From Trifolium pratense (lineage: Eukaryota; Streptophyta; Magnoliopsida; Fabales; Fabaceae): DNA of 64,000 bases. The stretch lies in the NCBI RefSeq assembly GCF_020283565.1, contig NC_060060.1, positions 12,028,001 to 12,092,000 on the forward strand, in the 5' to 3' direction. This document shows, piece by piece, positions 33,503 to 44,765 of the stretch. Each line of letters starts with the position of its first letter. Position 1 is the first letter of the stretch. Below the pieces are notes generated by a model. The model had not been told where the DNA came from. It worked only from the letters and a program-made list of their open reading frames with translations, and ran no database searches. The translations under genes were made by a program, and so were the position numbers.

Positions 33503-34220
33503 TAAGGGGAACATGATCTCTTTTAGTCTTTTTTCTAACTTTACCTTTGATCAGATCTCTATAAAAATTTGAGCATTAATTTATCATATTCTCAACGTCA
33601 AACACTCAAACTCCTTCCACCATATTCAATCCCAATTGATTGTAAATTCAATCACTCATATTTTTTTCTCTTCAATTATTTTATATGTATAACTCGGTTC
33701 ATATTTTATCGGATGTTCTCAAAGGGACTTTGTTTGTATTTTATGGACTGCAACATTTCTTTTCTTAGTTTAATTTTTAATTAAAGGATGAAAAGGGTGA
33801 AAAAAGAATATAAATGAATCCTAATAATGTTTTCTATTAGTCATATAATTTGTTGTTGTATCAATCAAGCATCCGATAATGTTTTCACATTATTCTCTTA
33901 TGTTTTCTTTTACAACCAATTTTTCTTTTTCGTCCTACTTTTGTATTTTTTTATTTATTTTCTTTTTATCTCTCTTGCTCAATAATATGAGTCCAATAGC
34001 TGTCAAACTATATAATATAAGCCATCGCAAATAAACCAAAATGGGTTCAAATTAAGGGGCTGCCCCTCACACAAAATGTTTATATATAATATAATATATA
34101 GTAAGGTATCAATTTTGACTAACAAGAGCCACCATTATTTCCACAAAAAATTTATACTTTAATTTGGTCACTAAAATTCAAAGAAACTTGAGTAGTAGCT
34201 AAGATGAAGTTGGTGGTGGC
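33503..34220. other. Upstream region of the isoflavone reductase gene, no gene seen
   Basis: AT-rich. A short open frame at 33569-33784 has no recognisable features. Confidence 0.4.
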
Positions 34221-34242
34221 AAACCAACAAGTCCTATAAATA
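34221..34242 (+). promoter_or_regulatory. AC-type element and TATA box of isoflavone reductase
   Basis: AAACCAACA at 34221-34229 fits the ACCAAC core of MYB-bound AC elements typical of phenylpropanoid genes. TATAAATA at 34235-34242 is a clean TATA box about 120 nt before the ATG, at the place of the TACAAATAG box in the PCBER genes. Function is inferred from motif and position. Confidence 0.5.
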
Positions 34243-34359
34243 TCAATCAAAGTTATTGCTACTCATCACACACTCACTACTAGTTTGATAAAAAGAAAAA
34301 CACACTCACACAAACACAAACACTTAGTTAATTTTTTACTATAATTAACTTTTTTACCA

Positions 34360-36151
34360 ATGGCAACAGAAAACAAAATCTTGATCCTTGGACCAACAGG
34401 ATCTATTGGAAGACACATAGTTTGGGCAAGTGTTAAAGCAGGAAATCCAACATATGCTTTGGTTAGGAACACACCTGGCAATGTTAACAAGCCAACGCTC
34501 GTTGAAGCTGCTAATCCTGAAACCAAGGAAGAGCTTATTGCTAATTACCAATCTTTAGGAGTTATTCTTCTTGAAGTAAGTTATAATTTTTAATATAAAA
34601 AACTTAAAAATCTAACTGTTACAAACGTGAAACTTAAATAATATATGAATGCGGCTTTTTTTATATATTCTACTACTAATGAACTTGTTCTAATCTATAT
34701 GTTTATGTGTTTGACTCTGCAGGGTGATATTAATGATCATGAAACTCTTGTTAAGGCAATTAAGCAAGTTGATACTGTGATTTGTGCCACTGGTAGATTA
34801 CTAATTGAAGATCAAGTCAAGATCATTAAAGCAGTTAAAGAAGCTGGAAATGTTAAGGTGAGAAAATACGTCTCTATGTCAGTAAATAAGCTCAGATAAA
34901 TAATTGCTTAATATTTTGTTTGATAGTTCAAAGTTACTCTAAAATTGCTTGGAAATAAAAACAAGGGAGGTGAATTTGTTTAAGAACTCAAAAAAATAAG
35001 TTTGATTCAAGTTGCTTAGTGTGATCTGATCTCTACTATAATTATAATATTTTTAACATTAATAATTTCTTTGATGGCTGGATTTTTGGGCTAGTTATAT
35101 TAAATATTGGTTTTCAATTTTTTGTGTCAACAGAGATTTTTCCCATCTGAATTCGGACTAGATGTAGACCGTCACGATGCAGTTGATCCAGTGAAACCAG
35201 TTTTCGATGAAAAAGCAAGTATCCGAAGAGTAATTGAAGCTGAAGGAGTTCCTTACACTTACCTTTGTTGCCATGCCTTTACCGGTTTCTTCCTACGTAA
35301 CTTGGCTCAAGTCAACACCACGGATCCTCCTCGCGACAAAGCTGTCATTCTTGGAGATGGAAATGTGAAAGGTAACAACCTAGTCACAACAATTTTAGCA
35401 CCTATGATACATTGACATGGACAAAAAATATGATATTGACACTTCGGCACATGCAATCACCACATGTGTCAAACACAAAACACGTCTTCAATCTGAAATA
35501 TCGGTTTTGACTTAGTATTGAACAAAACACATACAATTCGATCAGTTGTTTCAATATATTTGCCTTACTCATTTCAGGAGCATATGTGACTGAGTCTGAT
35601 GTGGGAGTTTTTACAATTAGAGCAGCAAATGATCCCAATGCATTGAACAAAGCTGTCCATATAAGACTCCCTAAAAATTATTTGACCCAAAATGAGGTTA
35701 TTTCTCTATGGGAGAAAAAGATTGGGAAGACTCTTGAGAAAACTTTTGTTACAGAGGAACAAGTTCTTAAGGATATTAAAGGTTAGTTAAATAAACACTT
35801 CACAGTAATTATTATGCACTGACAGTGTAAAAAAAATTATACACCGCCAATGTGTTTGCGGTGTAAAATTTTCTGCACTTACAGTGTACCAAAATTAATC
35901 TCTGTAGTTAAATTATTATGAGTGATATGTATGTCATGTTACATAATTTTGTAAAATTAATTAACCATGCAATATGCTTTAATGCAGAATCTTCATTCCC
36001 TCGTAACTACTTGTTGGCATTGTACCATTCACAACAAATAAGGGGAGATGCAGTTTATGAAATTGATCCTGCCAAAGATATTGAAGCTTCTGAAGCCTAC
36101 CCTGATGTGCCATACACCACTGCTGATGAATATTTGAATCAATTTGTCTAA
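34360..36151 (+). CDS. IFR: Isoflavone reductase (2'-hydroxyisoflavone reductase), five exons
   Basis: Exons are 34360-34575, 34723-34857, 35134-35371, 35578-35781 and 35988-36151; 957 nt, 318 residues, the length of legume IFR. The enzyme reduces 2'-hydroxyisoflavones with NADPH to chiral isoflavanones, on the way to pterocarpan phytoalexins such as medicarpin. Visible features: GPTGSIG NADPH loop at 11-17, the IFR-type insertion NTPGNVNKPTL (longer exon 1 than PCBER), GRLLIEDQVK, RFFPSEFG, Lys144 in FDEKASIRR as the catalytic lysine, CCHAFTGFFLRNLAQ, and C-terminus YTTADEYLNQFV. Exon 2-4 lengths and phases equal those of the PCBER genes upstream. Introns are GT-AG. The ATG (ACCAATGG) is the first in frame and matches the family N-terminus MATENKILILG. 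Confidence 0.96.
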
Positions 36152-36980
36152 GGAATGTGTTTTTTTTCATACCAAAAAAGTTGAATAAGATAATGTCCTT
36201 TTTTTTTATAATAGTTTCACACTTTCACTAGCTTTGTACCACATCCAGTGTATGTTACTGGTGTTTGATTTGTCTTGTTCTCATTTCTCAATAATTCATC
36301 CCAATTGATGTAATGTTTTGCAAAAATAATAAAATTGTAAGAGGTACCATGTTTGCACATCTTTGTCTTTTTAATCAAACTTTTACATCACTCTTCTATT
36401 ATTTGTTGGTGTTTCTGCATAAAAAAATAATTTCAACGCACGCCAAAATGGACTCGTACTATGATCAATTCACTATGCTTAAAAAAATAGAAGAATATTC
36501 GGTAGATAAGTAGAAATATAATAATGAGTAAAAAAAAGTAGAAATATAATAAAGCTAAAACAAATTGTTCTATTCAATTCATGCTATTATTGTTCAAAAG
36601 TTGACTAAAAATGGACAAAGTTACCCAATCCTATTACTTTTTGCTACCCTACCCATTTTCTCAAGCGCACTACGAATTTATCAAAATATCTTTGTCCGCT
36701 ATTTAGGTAGCGAACACCCCAAAAACACATTACCTTTATAACACCCGCATGCTACTTAAGTAGCGGACGATATTTGTAAAAAAATCTCATTTTTATAACT
36801 TCTGCTACTTAATTAGCAGAAGGGTAAAAAGTAATTCTCGTGGAAAAAAAACCTTCCCACAGTTCACCAGCTCAGATCTTGATGCAAAAGGCCCATACAA
36901 GGAAAGATGTATGTGTTATAGTGTTTTTCTTTTTACACCCGCCTCTAAGTCTCTCAAACCCCTAATTTTTCATTAATACT
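36152..36980. other. IFR 3' region and intergenic DNA
   Basis: AATAAT/AATAAA-like signals lie near 36290-36335. Degenerate repeats of TGCTACTTAAGTAGCGGA-type palindromes occur around 36700-36830. No gene seen. Confidence 0.4.
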
Positions 36981-37359
36981 CCCTCCGTTTTTTTAGTGTC
37001 AATTTAGAATAGTAACACAAAATAAAAAAATTTTATTTTTGTAACATATTTTCTTATCATACCCTAATTTTAATCCACCAATAAATTCATATTTTTTTGC
37101 ACACACTTTCTCTTTCCAATAAATTTAATATATTATGTACAAAAGAAACACAAAATTGAATATGTTACGTACCAATTTTATTTTAAAAAAAAAAACTTTA
37201 ATTTTCCAAATACATAGCAATAATTAGTTTTATTAAAAAAGACAAGAGTAATTTACAAATATTACAATTGACAAATTGTATCCTTAAAACACCAAATGAG
37301 CAGATAATTAGAAACGCTAAATCTGACGAAACTGAACAATTTTAAAAAAATGGAGGGAG
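36981..37359. mobile_element. Stowaway-like MITE, about 380 bp
   Basis: CTCCCTCCGTTTTTTTAGTG and TTAAAAAAATGGAGGGAG termini, with TA on both sides. The interior inverted repeats are weak. Confidence 0.6.
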
Positions 37360-38109
37360 TATGTCGCCCGAATTCTATAACTCAAAGCATTTTTTTATTG
37401 TTCAAATTCTAGAATCTGAATTGAGAGTGGTCATAATCTTGCCCTTAAACTGGTGGCTTTTTCTAATCGGTCTCTGTAGAAACGTTGCCTCTTATTTGAA
37501 GAATTAGTTAACTTTCTCTTTTCTATAAATAAATGTTATCCTTTATTTTTTTAATCATTTATCCTCCTCTCAATTATTTTTTTGTTGGTTCTTTTCAAAA
37601 GTTCAATGGTAAAAATCTGTATAGCCCGTTATAGATCAATCATAAGATTCTCATTGTTGTTTTCCGAAAGTCCTCATTTTTGTAAAAACAAAAAACATAT
37701 TTAACCCTCTATATTACTACTCTAAAATAGCTCATGACTTTTTCTTTTTTTTTAACCAAAATAGCTCATGACTTAAAAGTAGAGTATTTTCTGCAAGTAC
37801 CTCTTCTGCTCACCAAACAAATGATAGTCCCACTTCTTCTATGTCTCAATTTAAGAGTAAACATTCAAATTAATCTCTAACATTGTAAAACATTAATCAA
37901 ATTCACTGTTTTTTGTCGATTCATTATTTTATCTTGATCGATGATACCAAATACATCTCTAATATTATTCATTTAATTTCAAAAAGCATCTCCGATATTA
38001 TTAACTTAAGATCATTATACAGTAGTCACCATAAATTTCAATTAGAGGAACAAATCTAATTACCATTTTATAATTTAATTTTGAAATATTGATAATATAG
38101 AAAATTAAT
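37360..38109. other. Intergenic, no gene seen
   Basis: AT-rich sequence without convincing frames, RNA genes or element termini. Confidence 0.4.
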
Positions 38110-38225
38110 CCCATGAGGTTAGCTCAGTTGGCAGGGGCATCACATTATATATTCAGGATGGTCGGGGTTCAAACTCCGGCCATCCCATTATCCACCTTAA
38201 GAGTAGCCACTAGGCTACATGACCC
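38110..38225 (+). mobile_element. tRNA-derived SINE-like sequence
   Basis: GAGGTTAGCTCAGTTGGCAG is a good A box (TAGCTCAGTTGG) and GGGGTTCAAACTCCGGCC a B box. The tail ACCTTAAGAGTAGCCACTAGG follows. It does not fold as an intact tRNA over the expected length, so a SINE or tRNA relic is preferred. Confidence 0.6.
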
Positions 38226-38235
38226 AAATTATATA

Positions 38236-38385
38236 CTCCATCCGGCCTCATATATAAGCAAAACTAGTTTTTTTTAGATACATTGGAAAATGGATGTATT
38301 TAGTCTTAAATATAGAATAAATATATCATTTTTTCAATGAATCTAAAAAAGTTACTTTTGCTTATATATACGAGACCGAAAGAAG
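38236..38385. mobile_element. Stowaway-like MITE, about 150 bp
   Basis: CTCCATCCGGCCTCATATATAAG and CTTATATATACGAGACCGAAAGAAG are inverted repeats with flanking TA. Confidence 0.65.
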
Positions 38386-38880
38386 TATTCCTCAATTTAC
38401 CATTTTAACATTTAATTCTAGTAGGTAAGACATCCTAAAATCACAATTAATCTAATCCGATCCAAGCTAGTGGTGAATTTATTTTTTTAGTGGTGAATTT
38501 AACTAAGCGCTTAATTACAAAAAGACTTTAGCAGTATATAACGTTAATAACCAAGTTGGTTGTTTTCTCAAATGCTGGCAACTGACAAGATTCTTAGAAT
38601 TTCCCATGTAATCTACACTGTCCGAACCAAAAACAAAAAGGACAAAATATATACTAAAAATGCAGATATATGAATTAGCAAACAGACACATTTTTTTCAT
38701 CTCCCAACATAGTACATACAACCATTGTTGTCATTATTATAGTCATCAATGCATCTTATTTCGTAACCATCGCACTTTTTCTTTGTCATTGTCACAAACT
38801 CACTTTTCTATAGTTACAATATTGTTACTACTTACTACCTCTCAGCTCGGTCTCAAAATCATTCTATTTCGTGAAGGTTA

Positions 38881-41800
38881 ATGGAGAAGACGCGACTAAA
38901 TAACCTATTTCCTCTAACTCCAAGTTCCACATTCTCGACCAAGAAGGGACGGAGTGGATATGAACCATCAGACACGGAGACAGAGTGGCAAGATACTCCA
39001 CGCTATGAACGAGGAGGAAGAAATAACGTAACTTTGAGTCCCGAAGAAACAAGAGTTACGTCTGTAAGGAACAAAAGTCCTATGACTCTCCACAAGAGAC
39101 GCCTTTCAAGGTTTGAATTTGAAGTCCCGTCATCACCTTCAGTAACAGGTTCGGTTCTTAGCCAACCAAGAAGACGACACCACAGCAAGTCGCCCTATAG
39201 GCCACGCATAGCGCAGGATGATGGTAATAACGATGATGATTCTTTGTCATATATAACAGGTTTGAATTCACGTAGAAATACAAGTCCTTTGCCAAGACCT
39301 GACTTTGGAAGAACAGTGTCTCCTTATAACCGAACTCATGAACAAAGAACACCTTCGAATGAAAACAGAAAAGCAAGTTCGGGATTTCTGGAAGTGGATA
39401 GAGTGAGTACAAAACCAAACTACAGGAGAGCAGTGACTGCTCCAAGATTGAGGGACCAAGAACAAACATTGCAAAACACGAGAATGTTGAAACAAAGGGA
39501 AAAATCTCCTTTCAAAACAGGTCCAGTTAGAGAAAGAGAAATCAATGAAATGATAGCAGAAGTGAAGCTATCAAAAAATCCTACTGATGATTATTCATCA
39601 GCACTAGAAAGTACAGACTCAATTCAAACAGGTGATCTTTTCTTTTCTCGTGAATGCAATGCTTTGCAAGCGAAGAATTCTGCATTGCCTAAAAAAGTTC
39701 AACAATACGGGTATTTTAGCCCAAGACCAGTGATTACCGACATAAATCCCATTAGCAACCCCTCTGAAGTTAGGAGTAACCTCAATATGAATATGCCAAG
39801 AAATTCATCCAATGTGTTGTTGTCTCGAACAACGAGGGTCACATCAATCAGAAAGGGAAGTGGAACTGGGAAGACTCATACCAATCCTAGTGTAAAAAGT
39901 GATGCTAGTGCAAAAACAACTGACAGCATGAGGAAATTCACATCCAACAGAAAAAAGAACCAGAAAGATGCATGGTTTGCTTGTATGATGAGAACAGGAA
40001 ACTGTAAGATTTCAAGAAAATCACCTGAACGTAAGCCAATTGACGAAGCTTCGTTGATTGAGAGAGCAATAATTGTGGAAAGCATTCCACAATTCTGGGC
40101 AGATAAACATCAACCAGCTTCACTAAATGGCTTCATTTGCAACAAACAAGAAGCTCAACTTCTCAAGGAACTAGTATGTTTGCTGTTTTTACCAAATACT
40201 CAAATGCAGTTTCTACTCTATCCCTTTATTGTTGTCTTCCCATACTGTTTTGCAAAGTTTTTTCAAATTTAAGGCAAATTTATTCGGTCTTTATTGTTTT
40301 TTGCAGTTAAGATATCTTAGCCCTCTTCATGTTTTTAAATGTAAATTATTTTTACTCAGGCTACCTAGTTTTACAGGTATCATCACAGGGCTCTTGTCCT
40401 CACATTTTACTTAAAGGACCCTCTAGTTCTGAGAAAGGAGAACTAGCAATGGCTCTTCTTCGAGAAATATATGGTGATGCATGTTCTAATGTATGTTTCC
40501 TCTCATTATTTTCCTTCTACATAATAGATATGTTCTATACTTCTTAGCTGACCTTATCAATCCCTTTTGCAGCTATCACATGATTTAAGGCATTTCCCTA
40601 TTCAGGTAGAGATTTCCTATTCTCCCTATAGGTTTTGGTTTAGTAAAGTTAAAAATAAAAACATTTTATACTATCACTTCAAAAAGTTGCATCTGCAATC
40701 CATTGCCAGAAAATTATAGCATTTATTTTTCTACAATGACAGGACAAAAGGACTATGAAAGTATCGGTTCCAATCACGTCCAGCTCTCATCACATGGAGC
40801 TCAATGTAAATTCAGAACCAAATGCCAAATATGCTTTGATGGGATTAATCAAAGAAATTAGCAATATATATGCAATTACCCCTGAAGTAAGCAATGCGAA
40901 TTTCAAATCAGATTATAAAGGTTAGTTGTGGAGATACATGTTTCTCTTTTTAAACAGATTTATCCTTTCATGTGAGCCTGGCTAATCTGGTTGGATTCCC
41001 TTGATTTCAGTAATAATTCTTTACGAGGTCGACAAAGCTGTAGAGAACATCCAACACTTGATCAAATGGATCATAGACCGTTATTCAGATATATGCAAAT
41101 TAGTTCTCTGCTGTGAAGATGATGAAAACATAATTGCACCTGTGAAAACCCGGTTCAAAGTTATCAATGTTGATGCTCCTCAAACTCATGAAGTAAGAAT
41201 TAAGAAGTTTAGAAACATGAAGTATGCTGACATTTATATGATTTACATTTTGCTATATTTCATTTTGAAGTAAGATTTGCTACAAAAATTGTTAACCTAA
41301 TTATTTTACTTTCACCTTGTTTATTAACCTAATTATCTTTTGCACAAGAACTTGGTTAGTTGTCATAAATTCCAGGTCGGAAAAGATCAAAACAAAATTC
41401 TATTGATATCAAACAATGCATCTTATCTTATATTTCTAATAACTAATTAACTATTGTCACAATAAAAATGAAAATAAACTCACATGAACGAACCCTCAAC
41501 TTCCCAGATTATTGAGGCTCTTACTCAGATAGCAAATAAAGAGGAAATTGATCTATCCATGAATTTTGCTATGAAGATTGCTACAAAATCTAAGCAGAAC
41601 CTCAGGGAAGCAATCTTGGCTCTTGAAACATGCAGAGCACACAAGTAAGAATTCCTAACAAGTAAAATATGTATTTTGACATGTCTATAAATACTAACCG
41701 GTGCAATATGATTGGCAGCTATCCATTTTCAGAAGAACAACCAATTCCTGTTGGATGGGAGAAGATTGTAATAGAAGTTTCTGTAGAGATCCTAACTGAT

Positions 41801-42568
41801 CCATCATTTTCACGGCAAGAAATTTATCTTCCTATCTTTTAGAACTGGCCTATTTCAAGACTGTTATAATAAGTAGCATAATATTGTAGCTATAGAATTG
41901 TCAATATGATTATAGTTTAAGTTTACATTTTAAATTAACTGTTCTTATGGTTTTATCAGCTTACTCTCAATACGAGGGAAATTTCAAATGCTTCTCCTGG
42001 ATTTTGTCCACCCCAGATTGATCCTCCTGGTAATGAATCAGCAGCTGTTTCCAAAGAAACCATCAAGAATTTATTCAATTTAACCAACAATATTTTCTAA
42101 TGGAATTTTGTTCAAACATTCAGAAACTTGTGGAGCAGCTCCTAAGAAAAACTGACGCTGGCTTAAAAAGGGAGCTCTACTACTGGCATGCTTATTATGT
42201 GAGTAATGACTTCTCCTCCTATAATTTGTCTTAACGTGATGGTAAGCTATAAAAAAAAGCACTTTTTCTAGTAAATTAGTAACCAAATGCTTTATGACTA
42301 ACAGGACAGAAAACTCCCACCAGGAACAACAGCTTTACTAAAATTAGAAGGTAAGACACACCAACCATATCAATAATTGCTTTTAAACTAACCATGCAGA
42401 CTAATTAGCTAGAATAACATGAGGATTAATGAAAACAGCTCTTGAAATGTATCCTAATAATGTGCTGCATTTGACACAATATTGACTAATATGCTCTTGT
42501 ATACAGAATTTGTGGCCAAGTTCATGAGCATTTGCAGAAGAAGCTCAGTCAGTAGGCAATATGTGTAG
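38881..42568 (+). CDS. Replication factor C subunit 3-like protein with long N-terminal extension, 11 exons
   Basis: Exons are 38881-40173, 40377-40490, 40573-40605, 40743-40920, 41011-41192, 41508-41644, 41719-41814, 41960-42029, 42124-42198, 42306-42351 and 42507-42568; 2286 nt, 761 residues, all in phase. Residues 1 to about 410 are Ser/Arg/Pro-rich and look disordered. From about 410, [20 protein letters not shown] matches the start of clamp-loader small subunits. Walker A is degenerate (GPSSSEKG, 445-452), Walker B is LYEVDK (543-548), and the SRC arginine-finger site reads TRF (586-588). The C-terminal RFC collar ([24 protein letters not shown]) is present. RFC loads PCNA on DNA; the altered ATPase motifs suggest a non-catalytic or specialised paralogue rather than core RFC3. 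Intron 7 has a GC donor (41815-41816). Confidence 0.85.
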
Positions 42569-42674
42569 ATTAATTAACATGGATGTCACTATAGAATGTC
42601 CTATCATGTGACCGGCAGCGGTAAATAATTCTGTGTAAAAACATAATTCCATATCCCTCTATCAAAAGGAAAGC

Positions 42675-43560
42675 ATTGTAGAAGTGATCAGAAAGAAAAG
42701 TACTGAAATCGGTTTCTTCTTCTCATATTGTAAACACTAAACAGTTATCTATATTTTCGCATCACAGGCTAATCAATTAGCTACTTGTTGTGTAGGAAGC
42801 ATATGTAAGTTGCATATGGCATCTTAATTTGTAAAATGCATGCACAGAATATTTAAGGCTTAAATATGCAAAAGGTCCCTGCACTTACGAGTCATTTGAG
42901 TTTTAGTCCCTGCATTTCAAAATCCTTTCATTTTGCCACTGCACTTTCATTTTACTTTAAAAATGGTCCCTGAACCCATTTTTTGTTGAAGTGGCACATT
43001 TTTTTATGATGTGTAAATTTTATTTGACTTTTAAAAAATTACTTATTTAAGGGTATTTTGATCGATTCACTACAAAATTAAATAAGTCATCAACTCTAAA
43101 GTCAAGTAAACAGTGACAGATCAGCAAAAATGTGTCATTTCAACAAAAAAAAAATGTTTGGGGACCATTTTTAAAGTAAAATGAAAGTGCAGTGGCAAAA
43201 TGAAATATTTTTAAAATGCAGGGACTAAAACTCAAATGACTCGTAAGTGCAGGGACCTTTTGCATATTTAACCCAATATTTAATATGTTTAATGGAAGTT
43301 CTTCAGTAAAAAGAATTCAAATATCAACTTTAAATTCAAATGAGGTGTTAAGAAGACTCTGGACAGAGAAAAAAAGAGCACAAGCTAGTGTTTACTTGAA
43401 ATTTATCCACTAATAATTAGTTATAACCAAAGAAACATTCAGAAACAGAAAGAGAGAAGGAAATAAACAATAAAAAACATAAAAAATGAAAAGGAAAAAA
43501 AAAAACGATCCAATTATAAACGTGTCACCCTCGGCAACTCAAGAAGTTTTGATGGAAGCT
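42675..43560 (+). repeat. Dispersed duplication, copy 1 (downstream of the RFC-like gene)
   Basis: From AGAAGTGATCAGAAAGAAAA onward this matches 49777-50130 (TACTTGTTGTGTAGGAAGCA, GCATATGGCATCTTA, AGCACAAGCTA, ACATTCAGAAAC). Copy 1 is longer because it contains the element 42857-43274, whose empty site is preserved in copy 2. Confidence 0.85.
42857..43274. mobile_element. Non-autonomous Mutator-type element, 418 bp
   Basis: Ends GGCTTAAATATGCAAAAGGT and ACCTTTTGCATATTTAACCC are inverted, and the repeats continue for over 100 bp (CCCTGCACTTACGAGTCATT...). AATATTTAA is duplicated at 42848-42856 and 43275-43283. The undisturbed site GAATATTTAATATG is at 49932-49945. Confidence 0.92.
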
Positions 43561-44089
43561 GGGTTGTGGGAACATATTGAGCATAAATTGTATACAATAA
43601 CCGATTTTGTGGACATGTTATTTGAACACATTGAGGAGCTTGACAATCAAAGTATAGTGAAAGTGAGCATGTGCTTATGGGGTCTTTGGTGGAGAAGGAA
43701 TCAAGAGTGTTGGAATGACATATTACCTTTGTGTGGTTGAAGTGCATATGAGAGCAAAGGAATCGATAGCAGATTGGAAGCATGCACAACATAGAACAAC
43801 AAACATGTCTACAACAAGTCCAGTTACAACTGACATGGAGTGGAAAAAAACGCTGCCAGGTTCATGGGAATGCAACATTGACGCTGCCAGATTTCTGAAC
43901 GCTTTTGTTCGAAGACTGGAAGGACAACTCGGATGTGTGTGAGGCTGAAGCTCTATGCTTGCTTGAAGCATTAAAATATGGGTGCAACAATTTGCTGCAC
44001 AATGCATTCATATTGAAATGGATTGTTTGCAAGTCATTCAAAATTTAAAAGGAAAGGAATGAAATGATATCAAGTTTGGTTATATTATT
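43486..44089 (+). pseudogene. 3' part of a non-LTR retrotransposon (RNase H), split by the copia element
   Basis: In shifting frames: VSMCLWGLWWRRNQECWND, VVEVHMRAKESIADWKHAQ, TLPGSWECNIDAARF, EAEALCLLEALKYG and CIHIEMDCLQVIQNLKGK. These are landmarks of the LINE zinc-binding/RNase H region (WxxRN, DAA, EAEAL, E-D). The domain resumes beyond the copia insertion at 49399-49500 (IIEHCKHILNSSQNYKVSHIKRQVN). It has several frameshifts and no activity is expected. Confidence 0.75.
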
Positions 44090-44721
44090 TGTTGAATATT
44101 GCCTTGAAATAATGTAAAAATCAGAAAATCATGTTTTGGTAGTCTCTGCCTGCTCACGCCCAGGCGTGGGAGTTGGCGCCCAGGCGTGAAAAACTGGGCT
44201 GAACTCAGGTTGCTCACGCCCAGGCGTGGGAGGCTGCGCCCAGGCGTAGTGTCTGCGGGCCTATATATATATGTTATGCGTTTTCTGACTTTTTTAAGGG
44301 GATTTTAGGGTTTCAAAGGCTAACAAAAAGGCTAGGGTTGAGAGATTTGATCTTGGGAAGACTCTAGGGTTAGGGAAACATTCTATCACCTTGGGAAACA
44401 CTTTCATATTGAATTTCTTGGTCACGGGAAGAAATTCGGGCTTAGGGTAGATTTAGGAAAAACTCTAAATCTTGTAACTCTTGTGGTGAATTTCATTGTA
44501 ATCAAGGAACAAGTTTGATAGTGGATCGGAGAGCTGCTCTCTCCCCCAGAGTAGGTCACATTGACTGAACTGGGTAAACAATTCTCTTGTGTTCTTTTTT
44601 TTTATCGCTTTATCTTTTGATTTGTGATTTTTATTGCCGATCTCATTATTTGATTGCTTAATCGTTATTTGCTCCACACATCAATTATTTTATTGGTGTG
44701 ATTCAATCCGAATTCACAACA
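44090..44721 (+). repeat. 5' LTR of the copia element, 632 bp
   Basis: TG...CA termini. Between 44150 and 44250 there are four GC-rich repeats of CACGCCCAGGCGTG (one as GCGCCCAGGCG), each palindromic, in an otherwise AT-rich LTR. A TATATATATATATG stretch at about 44265 may be the TATA region. Confidence 0.95.
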
Positions 44722-44765
44722 ATTGGCGCCCACCGTGGGGCAAAGGATCAAACGATTTAAGTATC

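Noticed and set aside
38110..38185. Possible functional tRNA gene (TAGCTCAGTTGG and GGTTCAAACTC)
   Set aside because: No complete cloverleaf with a matching acceptor stem over 72-90 nt could be drawn; a SINE or tRNA relic fits better.
39003..39495. Minus-strand frames opposite exon 1 of the RFC-like gene
   Set aside because: Antisense shadows of a Ser/Arg-rich exon; no features of their own.
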